Shown here in pieces: positions 1-9,972 of a stretch of 64,000 nt of DNA. Where the stretch lies: positions 1 to 64,000 of the forward strand of contig JAFKFL010000017.1 in assembly GCA_017308235.1 (NCBI GenBank). The letters are read 5' to 3'. The notes beneath the pieces are model-generated. The model did no database searches. It was not told where the DNA came from and saw only the letters and a program-made list of their open reading frames with translations. Position 1 is the first letter of the stretch, and each line of letters begins with the position of its first letter. The DNA is from Alphaproteobacteria bacterium. GTDB taxonomy: Bacteria; Pseudomonadota; Alphaproteobacteria; Reyranellales; Reyranellaceae. Made by a program: the position numbers and the translations under genes.

Positions 1-1
1 C

Positions 2-1309
<1,308 letters not shown>

Positions 1310-1321
1310 CGGGAGGAAGAG

Positions 1322-2119
1322 ATGTACGATTTCGCTTACCATCGCCCCAAGAGCCTTGCCGACGCGGCCACCGCGCTGAAGGGCAAGGAAGAAGCCCGCC
1401 CCATGGCTGGCGGGATGACCCTGATTCCGACGCTCAAGCAGCGGCTGGCTCGTCCCAGCGACGTCGTCGACCTCGGCGGCATCAAGGATCTGGCCGGCAT
1501 CAAGGTCGAAGGGACGAACCTCGTGATCGGCGCCATGACCAAGCACGCAGACGTTGCGACCTCGGCTGACGTCAAGCGCGTGGTCCCGGCCTTGGCGGAG
1601 CTCGCCGGTATGATCGGCGATCCGGCGGTCCGCAATCGCGGGACGATCGGCGGTTCGGTCGCCAATTCGGACCCGGCAGCGGATTATCCGGCGGCGGTGG
1701 TTGGCCTGAATGCGACCGTCACGACCAACACCGGCAAGCACGCGGCCGATAGCTTCTTCAAGGGCCTGTTCGAAACCGCGCTCGGCGACGGCGAGCTGAT
1801 CACCTCGATCAGCTTCCCCAAGCCGGACAAGGCAGCCTACATGAAGTTCCGTAATCCTGCCTCGCGCTATGCCATGGTGGGCGTGTTCGTAACCAAGACG
1901 GGCAACAACGTGCGTGTCGCAGTGACGGGCGCGGGGCCGTCGGTCTTCCGCGTTAAGGCGATGGAGGATGCGCTGGCCAAGAACTTCACTTCGGCCGCGA
2001 TCAAGGACATCAAGGTCCCCGCGGACGGCCTCAACAGCGACATCCACGGCAGCGCCGAATATCGCGCGCATCTGGTGAATGTCATGGCGCGCCGCGCGGT
2101 CGACGCTGCGAACAAGTAG
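1322..2119 (+). CDS. coxM: Molybdenum hydroxylase FAD-binding medium subunit (CoxM-like)
   Basis: 265-residue flavoprotein subunit that passes electrons between the 2Fe-2S subunit and the quinone or other acceptor. Both FAD-binding motifs are visible: AGGMTLIP at residues about 29-36, and RGTIGGSVANSDPAADYP at about 102-119 (the TIGG loop). The ATG has GGAGG-like spacing (gggaggaagag) upstream. It lies 12 nt after coxL, so the order is L-M; the small iron-sulfur subunit CoxS is not downstream and presumably precedes coxL outside the window, as in the usual S-L-M order of form II clusters. A strong terminator follows the gene. Confidence 0.9.
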   Translation: MYDFAYHRPKSLADAATALKGKEEARPMAGGMTLIPTLKQRLARPSDVVDLGGIKDLAGIKVEGTNLVIGAMTKHADVATSADVKRVVPALAELAGMIGDPAVRNRGTIGGSVANSDPAADYPAAVVGLNATVTTNTGKHAADSFFKGLFETALGDGELITSISFPKPDKAAYMKFRNPASRYAMVGVFVTKTGNNVRVAVTGAGPSVFRVKAMEDALAKNFTSAAIKDIKVPADGLNSDIHGSAEYRAHLVNVMARRAVDAANK

Positions 2120-2146
2120 CCATCGTCCTTTGGCAGGGCTAACGTC

Positions 2147-2171
2147 GGGCGCCCCGTTGGGGCGCCCTTTT
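2147..2171 (+). terminator. Rho-independent terminator after coxM
   Basis: A perfect 9-bp stem (GGGCGCCCC 2147-2155, GGGGCGCCC 2159-2167) with a 3-nt loop is followed by TTTT. It lies 28 nt after the coxM stop and closes the cox transcript. Confidence 0.85.
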
Positions 2172-2196
2172 CGTTGGCAGCGAGGACTGGCTTGGA

Positions 2197-2838
2197 ATGA
2201 AAGCACTGGTGACAGGCTTCGATGCTTTCGGCGGCGACAAAGTCAATCCGTCGTCGATGGCTGTCGAACGGCTGAAGCGGCGGAAGGGAAGCCTTGTGGT
2301 TCACACCGCGATCCTGCCGACATCCTTCGGCCGTTCGGCCATCGCGTTGCGAGGCGCCATCCACGACGTGCGACCCGACATCGTGTTGTGCGTCGGCCTG
2401 GCAGGCGGCCGCAGCGAGCTCAGCCTCGAGCGCGTCGCCGTCAACGTCCAGGACGCGCGCATCCGCGACAATGACGGCAAGCAACCGATCGACCGGCCGG
2501 TGGTGCGCGACGGTCCGGCCGCCTATTTTGCGACTCTGCCGATCAAGGCTTGCGTGGCGGAGATGCGCAGCGCCGGCCTGCCGGCGGCCGTCTCCAACAG
2601 CGCGGGAACCTTCGTCTGCAACCACGTGTTCTATGCGCTGATGGACATGGCGGGCCGGCACGACCTCTCGTTCCGCGGCGGCTTTCTGCACATTCCCTAC
2701 CTGCCCGAACAGGCAGCACAGCTCGGCGGCGCCCCATCGATGTCGGCCGACGACATCGTGCGCGGCATCGAGATCGTCCTTTCGGTCAGTGCCGCGCGCA
2801 CCAACGACGTGCGGACGGCAGAAGGGCGGTTGTCCTAA
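2197..2838 (+). CDS. pcp: Pyroglutamyl-peptidase I (pyrrolidone-carboxylate peptidase)
   Basis: Cytosolic cysteine peptidase (family C15) that removes N-terminal pyroglutamate from peptides. The 213-residue length is normal. The N-terminal GFDAFGGDKVNPS matches the family signature. The triad is readable as Glu78 (in LSLERVAVN), Cys141 (in AGTFVCN) and His165 (in FLHIPYLPEQ). Its spacings of 63 and 24 residues equal those of the characterised enzymes (Glu81/Cys144/His168). It stands alone after the cox terminator and converges on the efflux operon. Confidence 0.93.
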   Translation: MKALVTGFDAFGGDKVNPSSMAVERLKRRKGSLVVHTAILPTSFGRSAIALRGAIHDVRPDIVLCVGLAGGRSELSLERVAVNVQDARIRDNDGKQPIDRPVVRDGPAAYFATLPIKACVAEMRSAGLPAAVSNSAGTFVCNHVFYALMDMAGRHDLSFRGGFLHIPYLPEQAAQLGGAPSMSADDIVRGIEIVLSVSAARTNDVRTAEGRLS

Positions 2839-2857
2839 GCGGAACGATCATTCCGCT
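2838..2857. repeat. Inverted repeat at the convergent pcp / RND pump ends
   Basis: AGCGGAA (2838-2844) and TTCCGCT (2851-2857) form a 7-bp stem with a 6-nt loop that contains the stop codon of the RND gene. No T-run follows on either strand, so it may be only a weak bidirectional terminator. Confidence 0.3.
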
Positions 2858-5800
2858 GCGATCGCGAGCTCCGGCCTGTGTGCGTCATTGGCCACTGTTC
2901 GCTCGCCGACTGGCTTCTTCACCCGGAACCAGGCGGCGTAGAGCGCTGGCAGGAAGAGGAGCGTGAGCGCGGTCGCGACCAGCAGGCCGCCCATCAAGGC
3001 GACGGCCATCGGACCCCAGAAGACGCTGCGCGATAGCGGGATCATGGCGAAGATCGCGGTTCCCGCCGTGAGCAGGATCGGCCGCGCACGGCGAACTGTG
3101 GCATCGATCACCGCATCCCACGGTGCATGGCCGGCGGCGACATCCTGGTCGATCTGGTCGACCAGGATCACCGAATTGCGCATGATCATGCCGGCAAGCG
3201 CGATCGTACCCAGGAGCGACACGAAACCGAACGGCTGATTGAAGGCGAGCAGGAACAGCGACACGCCGATCATGCCAAGCGGGGCGGTCAGCACCACCAG
3301 CGCAAGCTTGGAGAAGCTTCTGAGCTGCAGCATCAGGAACAGCATCATCAGGAAAGCCATGACCGGCATGACCTTGAAGATCGAGGCCTGGCTTTTGGCG
3401 CTTTCCTCGCTGTCGCCGCCGATCTCGATGCGGTAACCCGGTGGCAGGCTGGCTCGCACTGGCGCCAGGGCCTTGTCGATGCGTGCGGCGACGTCGGGGC
3501 CCTGCACGCCGTCGACGACACTGGCGCGAACAGTCATCAGCAGATCCTTGTTGCGTCGCCACAGGATCGGCTCCTCGAGCTCGAAATGGAGCTTCGCGAG
3601 CTGGGCGAGCGGAACCACCCCTCCGGTTGCTGTGCGCAAATTGATCGCCTCAAGCCCGTCAAGGCTGAGCCGCTCCGATGCGACAGCGCGTGCCACGACA
3701 TCGATCGTCTCGGTACCCTCGCGATATTGCGTCACGACCACGCCCGACAGCAGCGTCTGAAGCGTGTTGCCCAGCAGCTGCGCGTCGACGCCGAGGGCGC
3801 GGGCCTTGCTCTGGTCGACTTCGAGCCGAACGCTCTTGGCCAGCTCATTCCAGTCGAAATTGATGTCGCGCGTGTCGGGATCGGCCTTGAAGACCTGCCG
3901 AACCTTCTCGGCCACGGCGCGCACCTGCTGCGGATCATCGCCCAGCACCCGGAACATGACGGGGTAGGCGACCGGCGGGCCGTTCTGCAGCCGCTGCACG
4001 CGGCCGCGTACCGCTTCGAAGTCGCCGGCGAAGAGTTCGCCCAGCGCCGTCACAACGCGTTCGCGGGCCTCCAATCCCTTGGTCATGACGATGACCTGGC
4101 CGAAGTTGGCGTTCTTCAATTCGGGCACCGTCGGCAGGTAGAAGCGGGGGCTACCGGCACCGATGTAGGAGGTGTAGTAGGCGACGTCCGGTTCGCTCGA
4201 GAGCCATTTCTCGAGCTTGGCGACTTCGGCGTCGGTGGCGGCGTAAGAGGCGCCTTGCGCAAGCCTGAGATCGACGATCAGCTCGGGTCGGTTGGCGGTG
4301 GGGAAGAATTGCTTCTGCACCAGGCCAAACGCCGCCATGGCGACCACGAAGGCGAGCGCGGTGACGGCGATGGTCGTCTTGCGCCAGCTCACGCACCAGA
4401 CGACCAGACGGCGGAAGAGCGAATAGAGCCAGCCCTGATAGGGATCGGTATGCTGCGCCTTGGGCTGCGGCAACAGGCGATAGCCGAGCCAGGGCGTGAA
4501 GAGCACGGCCACGAACCAGGAGATCACCAGCGATAGGCCGACCACCCAGAAGATCGAGTTGGTGTACTCGCCGGCACTCGAACGGGCGAAGCCAACCGGC
4601 ACGAAGCCCGCCGCCGTGACCAGCGTGCCCGTCAGCATGGGGAAGGCGGTCGAGGTGTAGGCGAAGGTCGCGGCCTGCATGCGACTGAAACCCTGTTCGA
4701 GCTTCACCATCATCATCTCGACGGCGATGATGGCATCGTCGACCAGAAGGCCCAGCGCGATGATCAGCGCGCCGAGCGAGATGCGTTGGAAATCGATACC
4801 GAGCAGCATCATGCCGACGAAGGTGATGGCGAGCACGAGCGGCACCGACATCGCCACGATAATGCCAGTGCGCACGCCGAGGCTCACAAAGGACACGACC
4901 AGCACGATCGCGAGTGCCTCGCCCAGCGAGCGGATGAATTCGGCGAAGGAATCTTGCACGACCTCGGGTTGGTCGGCGACACGGTGCACCGTGATGCCTA
5001 CTGGCAACTCACGTTCGACCTGCGCCATCGTGGCGTCGAGTGCCTTGCCCAGGGTCTGCACGTTGCCGCCCGACGCCATGACAACGCCAAGCCCGATCAC
5101 CGGTTTGCCCTTGAAACGCATGGCGCTTTGTGGCGGGTCGACATACCCGCGATGGATTTCGGCGACATCGGCGAGGGTGAGCGTCTGGCCGTTGGCGCTG
5201 AAGGGCAGGGAGGCGAGATCCTCGGCGTTGGTTGGCGCGCTGTCGACGCGCACTGCGACCCGCTCGCCTTTGGTCTCGACGGTACCCGACGCCACGACCG
5301 CGTTCTGCTTGCGGACCACATCGAGGATCTGGTCGACGGGCACGCCCAGTGCTGCGAGCCGTGCGTGGCTGAATTCGATGTAGACCTTCTCGTCCTGCAC
5401 GCCGAACAGATCGACTTTGGTGACATCCGGCACGCGCAGCACCCGTTGGCGCACGTCCTTGACGATGGTCTTGAGCTCGGCCGGCGAGAAGCCATCGGCC
5501 TCGAAGGCCCAGATCAGGCTGTAGGTGTCGCCATATTCGTCGTTGAAGAACGGTCCGACCACGCCCTGCGGCAGCGTGTTGCGGATGTCGCCGACCTTCT
5601 TACGCACCTGGTACCAGAGGTCGGCCACCTTGGCCGGCGGAATGTCGTCACGCAGCGAGACATAGATCACGGTCTCGCCCGGCTTGGTGTAGCTCGTGAC
5701 GTTGTAGAAGTAGGGCAGTTCCTGCAGCTTGGTCTCGATCTTGTCGGTGACCTGCTGCTCGACCTCGCGCGAAGTGGCGCCTGGCCACGCGGCCGAGACG

Positions 5801-5949
5801 ACCATCTGCTTGATGGTGAAGGGTGGATCCTCCGCCCGGCCGAGGCTGAAGAAGGCGTAGATGCCGGCGATCGTGAGTGCCAGCATGAAGAACACGGTGA
5901 GCGTGCTGTTGCGCAGCGCCAGCTCCGAGAGGTTGGTGCGCGTGGCCAA
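2848..5949 (-). CDS. RND-family efflux pump inner-membrane permease (AcrB/COG0841 type)
   Basis: Proton-driven inner-membrane pump of a tripartite multidrug exporter. A start at the TTG of 5949 gives 1033 residues, the standard size. A GGGGGAG ribosome site (5956-5962) lies 6 nt before it, and the product begins MATRTNLSELALRNS, just before TM1. The frame is open further upstream, but that stretch overlaps the adaptor gene and lacks family character. The proton-relay motif GLLVDDAIIAVE in TM4 has both Asp residues; the TM10 position that is Lys in AcrB reads Arg (GMIMRNSVILVD). It lies 28 nt after the adaptor gene. No outer-membrane factor gene is adjacent, so the pump probably borrows a TolC-like channel. 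Confidence 0.92.
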   Translation of the reverse strand: MATRTNLSELALRNSTLTVFFMLALTIAGIYAFFSLGRAEDPPFTIKQMVVSAAWPGATSREVEQQVTDKIETKLQELPYFYNVTSYTKPGETVIYVSLRDDIPPAKVADLWYQVRKKVGDIRNTLPQGVVGPFFNDEYGDTYSLIWAFEADGFSPAELKTIVKDVRQRVLRVPDVTKVDLFGVQDEKVYIEFSHARLAALGVPVDQILDVVRKQNAVVASGTVETKGERVAVRVDSAPTNAEDLASLPFSANGQTLTLADVAEIHRGYVDPPQSAMRFKGKPVIGLGVVMASGGNVQTLGKALDATMAQVERELPVGITVHRVADQPEVVQDSFAEFIRSLGEALAIVLVVSFVSLGVRTGIIVAMSVPLVLAITFVGMMLLGIDFQRISLGALIIALGLLVDDAIIAVEMMMVKLEQGFSRMQAATFAYTSTAFPMLTGTLVTAAGFVPVGFARSSAGEYTNSIFWVVGLSLVISWFVAVLFTPWLGYRLLPQPKAQHTDPYQGWLYSLFRRLVVWCVSWRKTTIAVTALAFVVAMAAFGLVQKQFFPTANRPELIVDLRLAQGASYAATDAEVAKLEKWLSSEPDVAYYTSYIGAGSPRFYLPTVPELKNANFGQVIVMTKGLEARERVVTALGELFAGDFEAVRGRVQRLQNGPPVAYPVMFRVLGDDPQQVRAVAEKVRQVFKADPDTRDINFDWNELAKSVRLEVDQSKARALGVDAQLLGNTLQTLLSGVVVTQYREGTETIDVVARAVASERLSLDGLEAINLRTATGGVVPLAQLAKLHFELEEPILWRRNKDLLMTVRASVVDGVQGPDVAARIDKALAPVRASLPPGYRIEIGGDSEESAKSQASIFKVMPVMAFLMMLFLMLQLRSFSKLALVVLTAPLGMIGVSLFLLAFNQPFGFVSLLGTIALAGMIMRNSVILVDQIDQDVAAGHAPWDAVIDATVRRARPILLTAGTAIFAMIPLSRSVFWGPMAVALMGGLLVATALTLLFLPALYAAWFRVKKPVGERTVANDAHRPELAIAAE

Positions 5950-5977
5950 GATAGTCTCCCCCGGGAAGGTTCTTTGG

Positions 5978-7111
5978 CTAACGTGATGCCTGGAGTTCGA
6001 CGGGCTTGACCTTCTGGCCTGCCTCGAGCTTGTGCACGCCTGCCGTGGCGATCGTCTCGCCATTGCTGAGGCCCGAGGAAATCGCCGCGGTATCGTCGTT
6101 CCATCGCACGACGACCACCGGGCGCAGGGTGATGACGCCGGTCGAGCGATCGACCACCCAGACGGCCGGCTGCGTGCCCTGTTGGAAAATCGCCGACAAC
6201 GGCACCTCGGCCACGTGCTGGGCGTCCGGCCGGGTGAAGGAGAGCGTTGCGGTCATGCCGAGGCCGATGAAGGACGGCCGTTCGGTTACGGAGAACCGCG
6301 CCGGATAGGTGCGTGTCGTGGGATCGGCGCTGGGCGAAAGCTCACGCAGACGTGCGGCATAGCGGTGGCCGGCATCGGACCACAACTCGAATGTCGCGTT
6401 TCGGGCTTGGCGCGCAATGGTCAACCGTTGCTCGGGAACGCCGACCAGGATTTCCAGTTCGTTCGTTCGAGCGACGCGGACGACGCCCTGACCCTGCGTC
6501 ATGACCTGGCCCACCTCGGCTTGGACCGCGGTCACGACACCCTCGGCATCGGCCCGCAATTCGGTATAGGCGAGATTGTTCTCGGCGGTGGCCAGCTGGC
6601 TCTTTGCCTGCTCGACCCGAGCCTGCGCGGTCGCCGCCGCGGCCTGGCGAGTATCGAGAGTTTGCAACATGAAGGCTGCCGTGCCGCGCAAGGCGAGATA
6701 GCGCTCGTAGTCGGCTTTCGCGCGGACCGAATCGGACTGGGCCGAAGCCAGGGCCGCGCGCGCATTGTCGACGGCCAACTGGAAGTCCGCGGGGTCGAGT
6801 TCGGCGATCACTTCACCCGGCTTCACAACGGTGCCGACGTCGACGGCGCGCCGTACGATCTTGCCCGCGACGCGGAAACCCAACGTGCTTTCGATGCGCG
6901 GCACGACCGTCCCGGCAAGAACCAGCGAACGGGCGGTATCGCGGTATTCCACGGTCATCACCCGAGCCGGGCGAACAACCGGTTCCTCCGCCACGGCATG
7001 AGATGACGCTCCGGCCCGCATCGTCAGAGCGGCAATGCCAATGGCGGCAAGGGCGCCCACCACCAGCACACCAGCGGTTCGCACAGGAAAGCGTTCGAAT
7101 GGCAGACGCAT
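5978..7111 (-). CDS. RND efflux periplasmic adaptor (membrane fusion protein)
   Basis: 377-residue HlyD/AcrA-like adaptor that bridges the RND pump to an outer-membrane channel. The N-terminus carries one hydrophobic anchor (residues about 14-33). A lipoyl-like half (TLGFRVAGKIVRRAVDVGTVVKPGEVIAELDP) follows, split by a coiled-coil region (about residues 110-190, ALASAQSDS to ENNLAYTELRAD), then a beta-barrel and membrane-proximal domain. It is the first gene of the minus-strand efflux operon and reads away from the divergent TetR regulator. A repeated TAAGTTA operator in the shared promoter suggests repression by that regulator. Confidence 0.92.
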   Translation of the reverse strand: MRLPFERFPVRTAGVLVVGALAAIGIAALTMRAGASSHAVAEEPVVRPARVMTVEYRDTARSLVLAGTVVPRIESTLGFRVAGKIVRRAVDVGTVVKPGEVIAELDPADFQLAVDNARAALASAQSDSVRAKADYERYLALRGTAAFMLQTLDTRQAAAATAQARVEQAKSQLATAENNLAYTELRADAEGVVTAVQAEVGQVMTQGQGVVRVARTNELEILVGVPEQRLTIARQARNATFELWSDAGHRYAARLRELSPSADPTTRTYPARFSVTERPSFIGLGMTATLSFTRPDAQHVAEVPLSAIFQQGTQPAVWVVDRSTGVITLRPVVVVRWNDDTAAISSGLSNGETIATAGVHKLEAGQKVKPVELQASR

Positions 7112-7163
7112 GGCGGGCCTTCCCTCCGAGGATTACGATGCGTTGAACGAAAGCCTGAACATT

Positions 7164-7201
7164 GTTAACTTATCTTTGTTAAGTTAACTACGGTAAGTTA
7201 C
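7164..7201. promoter_or_regulatory. Candidate TetR operator in the efflux/regulator divergent promoter
   Basis: A perfect 9-bp inverted repeat, GTTAACTTA (7164-7172) and TAAGTTAAC (7180-7188), with a 7-nt spacer, is followed by a third TAAGTTA (7194-7200). The three heptamers start 14 bp apart at 7166, 7180 and 7194. The region is AT-rich in a GC-rich genome and lies directly between the divergent adaptor and tetR genes. It is 12 nt from the tetR start, so autoregulation is likely. Confidence 0.75.
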
Positions 7202-7212
7202 AAGTCAAGGGA

Positions 7213-7878
7213 ATGGATACCGAATTGTCCACGGCAGTGCCGGGTACCCGGAAAAAACGCGGCGAGGGATACACCCGCCGGGACGAGATCCTGTGGGCCG
7301 CGAAGAAGCTGTTCCTGAAGGAGGGCTACGAGGCGACGACGATCCGTCGAATCGCCGATTCCGTGGGCGTTTCGGCGCCGGCGCTATACCTCTACTTCAA
7401 GGATAAGGAAGCCATCATGCTGGCGCTTTGCGACCAGACTTTCGGTGGCCTTATCGAGCGGATGGGAGAAATCGAGAAGCAGGGAATGCCGCCGATCGAG
7501 CGCCTGCGACATTGTGGCGAGGCCTATGTCCGCTTTGCTTTGGAGAACCCTCAGGAATACTGGCTGACGTTCCTTTCCGGGAACACGCCCAAGCGGATCA
7601 AGGAGCAGGGACACAAGCCCGAAACGATCGATCCCAACGAGCCTGGCACGAGCGGCGCGATCGCCTTTGGCAAGCTGATGGGTATGTTCCGCGACATTGA
7701 GAGCAGCGGCGTGGCGCTGCTCTACCCGGTCGACACCGCCGCCGAACTGGTATGGATGAGCCTGCACGGCTTGGTGGCCGCGCTCATCACCAATCCGGAG
7801 TTTCCCTGGACCCGACGCGACACCTTGATCGCCGGCATGATTGACGTAGCCGTGCGCGGCGTGGTGCGCCTGCCTTAA
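7213..7878 (+). CDS. TetR/AcrR-family transcriptional repressor, probable regulator of the RND operon
   Basis: 221-residue TetR protein. The N-terminal helix-turn-helix occupies residues about 24-70 (RRDEILWAAKKLFLKEGYEATTIRRIADSVG, then SAPALYLYFKDKEA). The C-terminal ligand domain is only family-like. The ATG at 7213 follows a CAAGGGA site. It is divergent from the efflux operon across about 100 bp that holds the repeated TAAGTTA sites. By analogy with AcrR/MexR-type arrangements it should repress both units until a toxic ligand binds; this is inference from position. Confidence 0.88.
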   Translation: MDTELSTAVPGTRKKRGEGYTRRDEILWAAKKLFLKEGYEATTIRRIADSVGVSAPALYLYFKDKEAIMLALCDQTFGGLIERMGEIEKQGMPPIERLRHCGEAYVRFALENPQEYWLTFLSGNTPKRIKEQGHKPETIDPNEPGTSGAIAFGKLMGMFRDIESSGVALLYPVDTAAELVWMSLHGLVAALITNPEFPWTRRDTLIAGMIDVAVRGVVRLP

Positions 7879-7897
7879 TCGGCGCGGTCCAAGTAAA

Positions 7898-8206
7898 TCA
7901 GGTCGGCGAGAGCACGTGGATCACGCGGCTCGCAATGTTGTCTTTGGTCTTGGCCGCATAAGCCGCCATGTGCGGCGCGGCGGCGTGAGCCTTCAGCGCG
8001 TCGGTGCTTTCCCACTTCTCGACCACGACAAAGGTGTCCGAGCCAAATTTGGTCTGGAACGAACCCATGCCGTCGGCATCGACCGTGGCGCCGTATTCGA
8101 TACAGCCTTTCTCGGCCTTCACGGCCGGAACGTTGGCACGAAAGTGGCCGAGGATTTCGTCGCGCTTGCCAGGCTTGGCGGTGATGATGGCGATGACGTG
8201 GATCAC
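7898..8206 (-). CDS. Putative quinol monooxygenase / antibiotic-biosynthesis-monooxygenase (ABM) domain protein
   Basis: Small ferredoxin-fold ABM-family protein of 102 residues from the GTG at 8206, with GGAGGA (8211-8216) 4 nt upstream. An in-frame GTG at 8227 would add seven residues and abuts the upstream stop, but it has no good ribosome site. Sequence features include the opening VIHVIAIITAKPGKRDEIL, the central GCIEYG, FVVVEKWES and a C-terminal HMAAYAAKTKDNI, typical of the YgiN/ABM group. Members act as quinol oxygenases or as dimeric accessory proteins; no substrate can be assigned. It is the second gene of a two-gene unit behind the amidohydrolase. Confidence 0.8.
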   Translation of the reverse strand: MIHVIAIITAKPGKRDEILGHFRANVPAVKAEKGCIEYGATVDADGMGSFQTKFGSDTFVVVEKWESTDALKAHAAAPHMAAYAAKTKDNIASRVIHVLSPT

Positions 8207-8227
8207 ATTTTCCTCCGTTGAAGTCAC

Positions 8228-9913
8228 TCAGACGGCGCGGCCGTGACGCAACAGGCGTCCGGGCAACCGGTCGTTGATGGCTACGACATCCTTGCCGCCA
8301 CGGCGAATCAGCTTGCCGTTCACGACGACGGCCTCGATGCCGTTGGCTTCGGAAACCAATCGATCGGCTCCCGCCGGCAAATCGTAGACCCGCTTGAGCG
8401 GACCCGGGCCGACGGTTTGCGGATCGAACACCACGACATCGGCCGGTCGGCCTTCGGCCAGCACACCTCGATCGGTGATGCCGAACATCTCGGCGGGCCG
8501 TTGCGTGAGATTGTGCACGGCTTGTTCGAGCGTCAGGGTCTTTTTCTCGCGCACCCAGTGGCCAAGCAGGTGCGTTGAGTAGCAGGCGTCGCAAAGCTGA
8601 CTGGCGTGGGCGCCGGCATCGGACAGGGCAATGATCGTATGCGGATCGGTGATCAGCTCGGCTACTTCGGCTTCATCGAAATTCATCACGGCCATGCGGA
8701 AACGGGCCTGAAGGTCGCTCGCTAGCGCGAGGTCGAGGGCAAGATCGACAGGATCCTTGCCGACCTTACGCGCGGCTTCGGCGAGCGGCAGTTCCTCGAG
8801 CTCGCTTGCAGACGGCGCCCAGGCGATGATCGTACGGTCCCACCAGCGCTGGAAGAGCGGCGTCAACTCTGCCGTGAACTTGCGGCGCCACGCCGGATTG
8901 GCGTAAGCGCGCCGGCGTGCGCCGGGAGAGCGGGCATCCTCGACGGTAAGCGCGTTCATGAACTTCATCACGTCGAAGATGAACGGCTCGGCGAAGGTGA
9001 ATTCGAAGTTGAGCGGGCGGCAGCTCACCTGCGGAATCACCATGGCGCCCGATTTGCGTTGCTCGGCGGCGAGATCAAGCTGCTTGCGGTGTCCGCCCGG
9101 GCCATAGAGGTAGGAGAGGAGCGCCGTCCACGTGACGGGAATGCCGTACTTGCGGCTCACCTCGGCCATCGCCTTGGTCGAGAATTCGCGTCCGATGGTG
9201 ATTTGCATCAGACCACGCTTCATCTCGCCCATGACGGAGACAAGCGCATCCATCTCCTCGACGGTGGCCTGACGGCTCGGCACCGGCTTGCCGGCATAGC
9301 CGTTGTGGCTCACGGACATCGACGTGCCGAAACCGATGGCGCCAGCTTCCATGGCTTCGCGCACCAGCTTTTTCATCGCGCCAACCTCGTCGGCCGTGGC
9401 GGCGCGTTCGGTCGAGGCTTCGCCCATAACATAGAGCCTGAGCGGCGTATGGCCGAACAGCGCAGCGACATTGATCGCCGAGCCCTGCTTCTCCAGCGTG
9501 TCGAGATACTGCGGGAAGGTCTCGAACGGCCAGGCATCGCCCAGTCCAGCCTGCAGGGCGTCGAGGCTCATGCCCTCGACCTTCTCGAGTGTCTGCAGGA
9601 TCAGCCTGCGGTGGACAGCCCGAGTCGGCGCGACACCGAAGCCGCAATTGCCGATCACCGTGGTGGTGACACCGTGCCACGGAGAGATGGAGAGCATGCG
9701 ATCCCACAGGATCTGGGCATCATAGTGCGTATGCACATCGACAAAGCCCGGTGATACGACCCTGCCTTTGGCGTCGATGGTCGTGGTGGCCGGTCCTTCG
9801 GCCTTGCCCATGGCCACGACCTTGCCGTCCTTGATGCCAAGATCGCCGACGAAGCCCGGCTTGCTGGTGCCGTCGATGATGGTGCCGCCCGTAATCTTGA
9901 GGTCGTAAGACAT
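8228..9913 (-). CDS. D-aminoacylase / N-acyl-D-amino-acid deacylase family amidohydrolase
   Basis: Zinc amidohydrolase of 561 residues from the ATG at 9913 (GGGAG about 9 nt upstream). An upstream in-frame extension reaches into the divergent gene and is rejected. It opens MSYDLKITGGTIIDG, typical of the family. The metal-binding VDVHTHYDAQ follows at about residue 60, then HGVTTTVIGNCGFGVAP. The C-terminal part has SDAGAHASQ and the closing amidohydrolase motif GVLAEGRPADVVVFDP. Relatives hydrolyse N-acyl-D-amino acids or related amides; the actual substrate is unknown. It is divergent from the tartrate-dehydrogenase-like gene across only 59 bp. Confidence 0.85.
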   Translation of the reverse strand: MSYDLKITGGTIIDGTSKPGFVGDLGIKDGKVVAMGKAEGPATTTIDAKGRVVSPGFVDVHTHYDAQILWDRMLSISPWHGVTTTVIGNCGFGVAPTRAVHRRLILQTLEKVEGMSLDALQAGLGDAWPFETFPQYLDTLEKQGSAINVAALFGHTPLRLYVMGEASTERAATADEVGAMKKLVREAMEAGAIGFGTSMSVSHNGYAGKPVPSRQATVEEMDALVSVMGEMKRGLMQITIGREFSTKAMAEVSRKYGIPVTWTALLSYLYGPGGHRKQLDLAAEQRKSGAMVIPQVSCRPLNFEFTFAEPFIFDVMKFMNALTVEDARSPGARRRAYANPAWRRKFTAELTPLFQRWWDRTIIAWAPSASELEELPLAEAARKVGKDPVDLALDLALASDLQARFRMAVMNFDEAEVAELITDPHTIIALSDAGAHASQLCDACYSTHLLGHWVREKKTLTLEQAVHNLTQRPAEMFGITDRGVLAEGRPADVVVFDPQTVGPGPLKRVYDLPAGADRLVSEANGIEAVVVNGKLIRRGGKDVVAINDRLPGRLLRHGRAV

Positions 9914-9972
9914 GGCGCTTGCTCCCAAGTACACGTGCATTATACGTCGGCGGACGCGAAGAGAGGAAACAC

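Noticed and set aside
3127..4536. Long plus-strand open frame inside the RND pump gene
   Set aside because: His/Gly/Asp-rich reverse reading of the pump; no start context and no family match.
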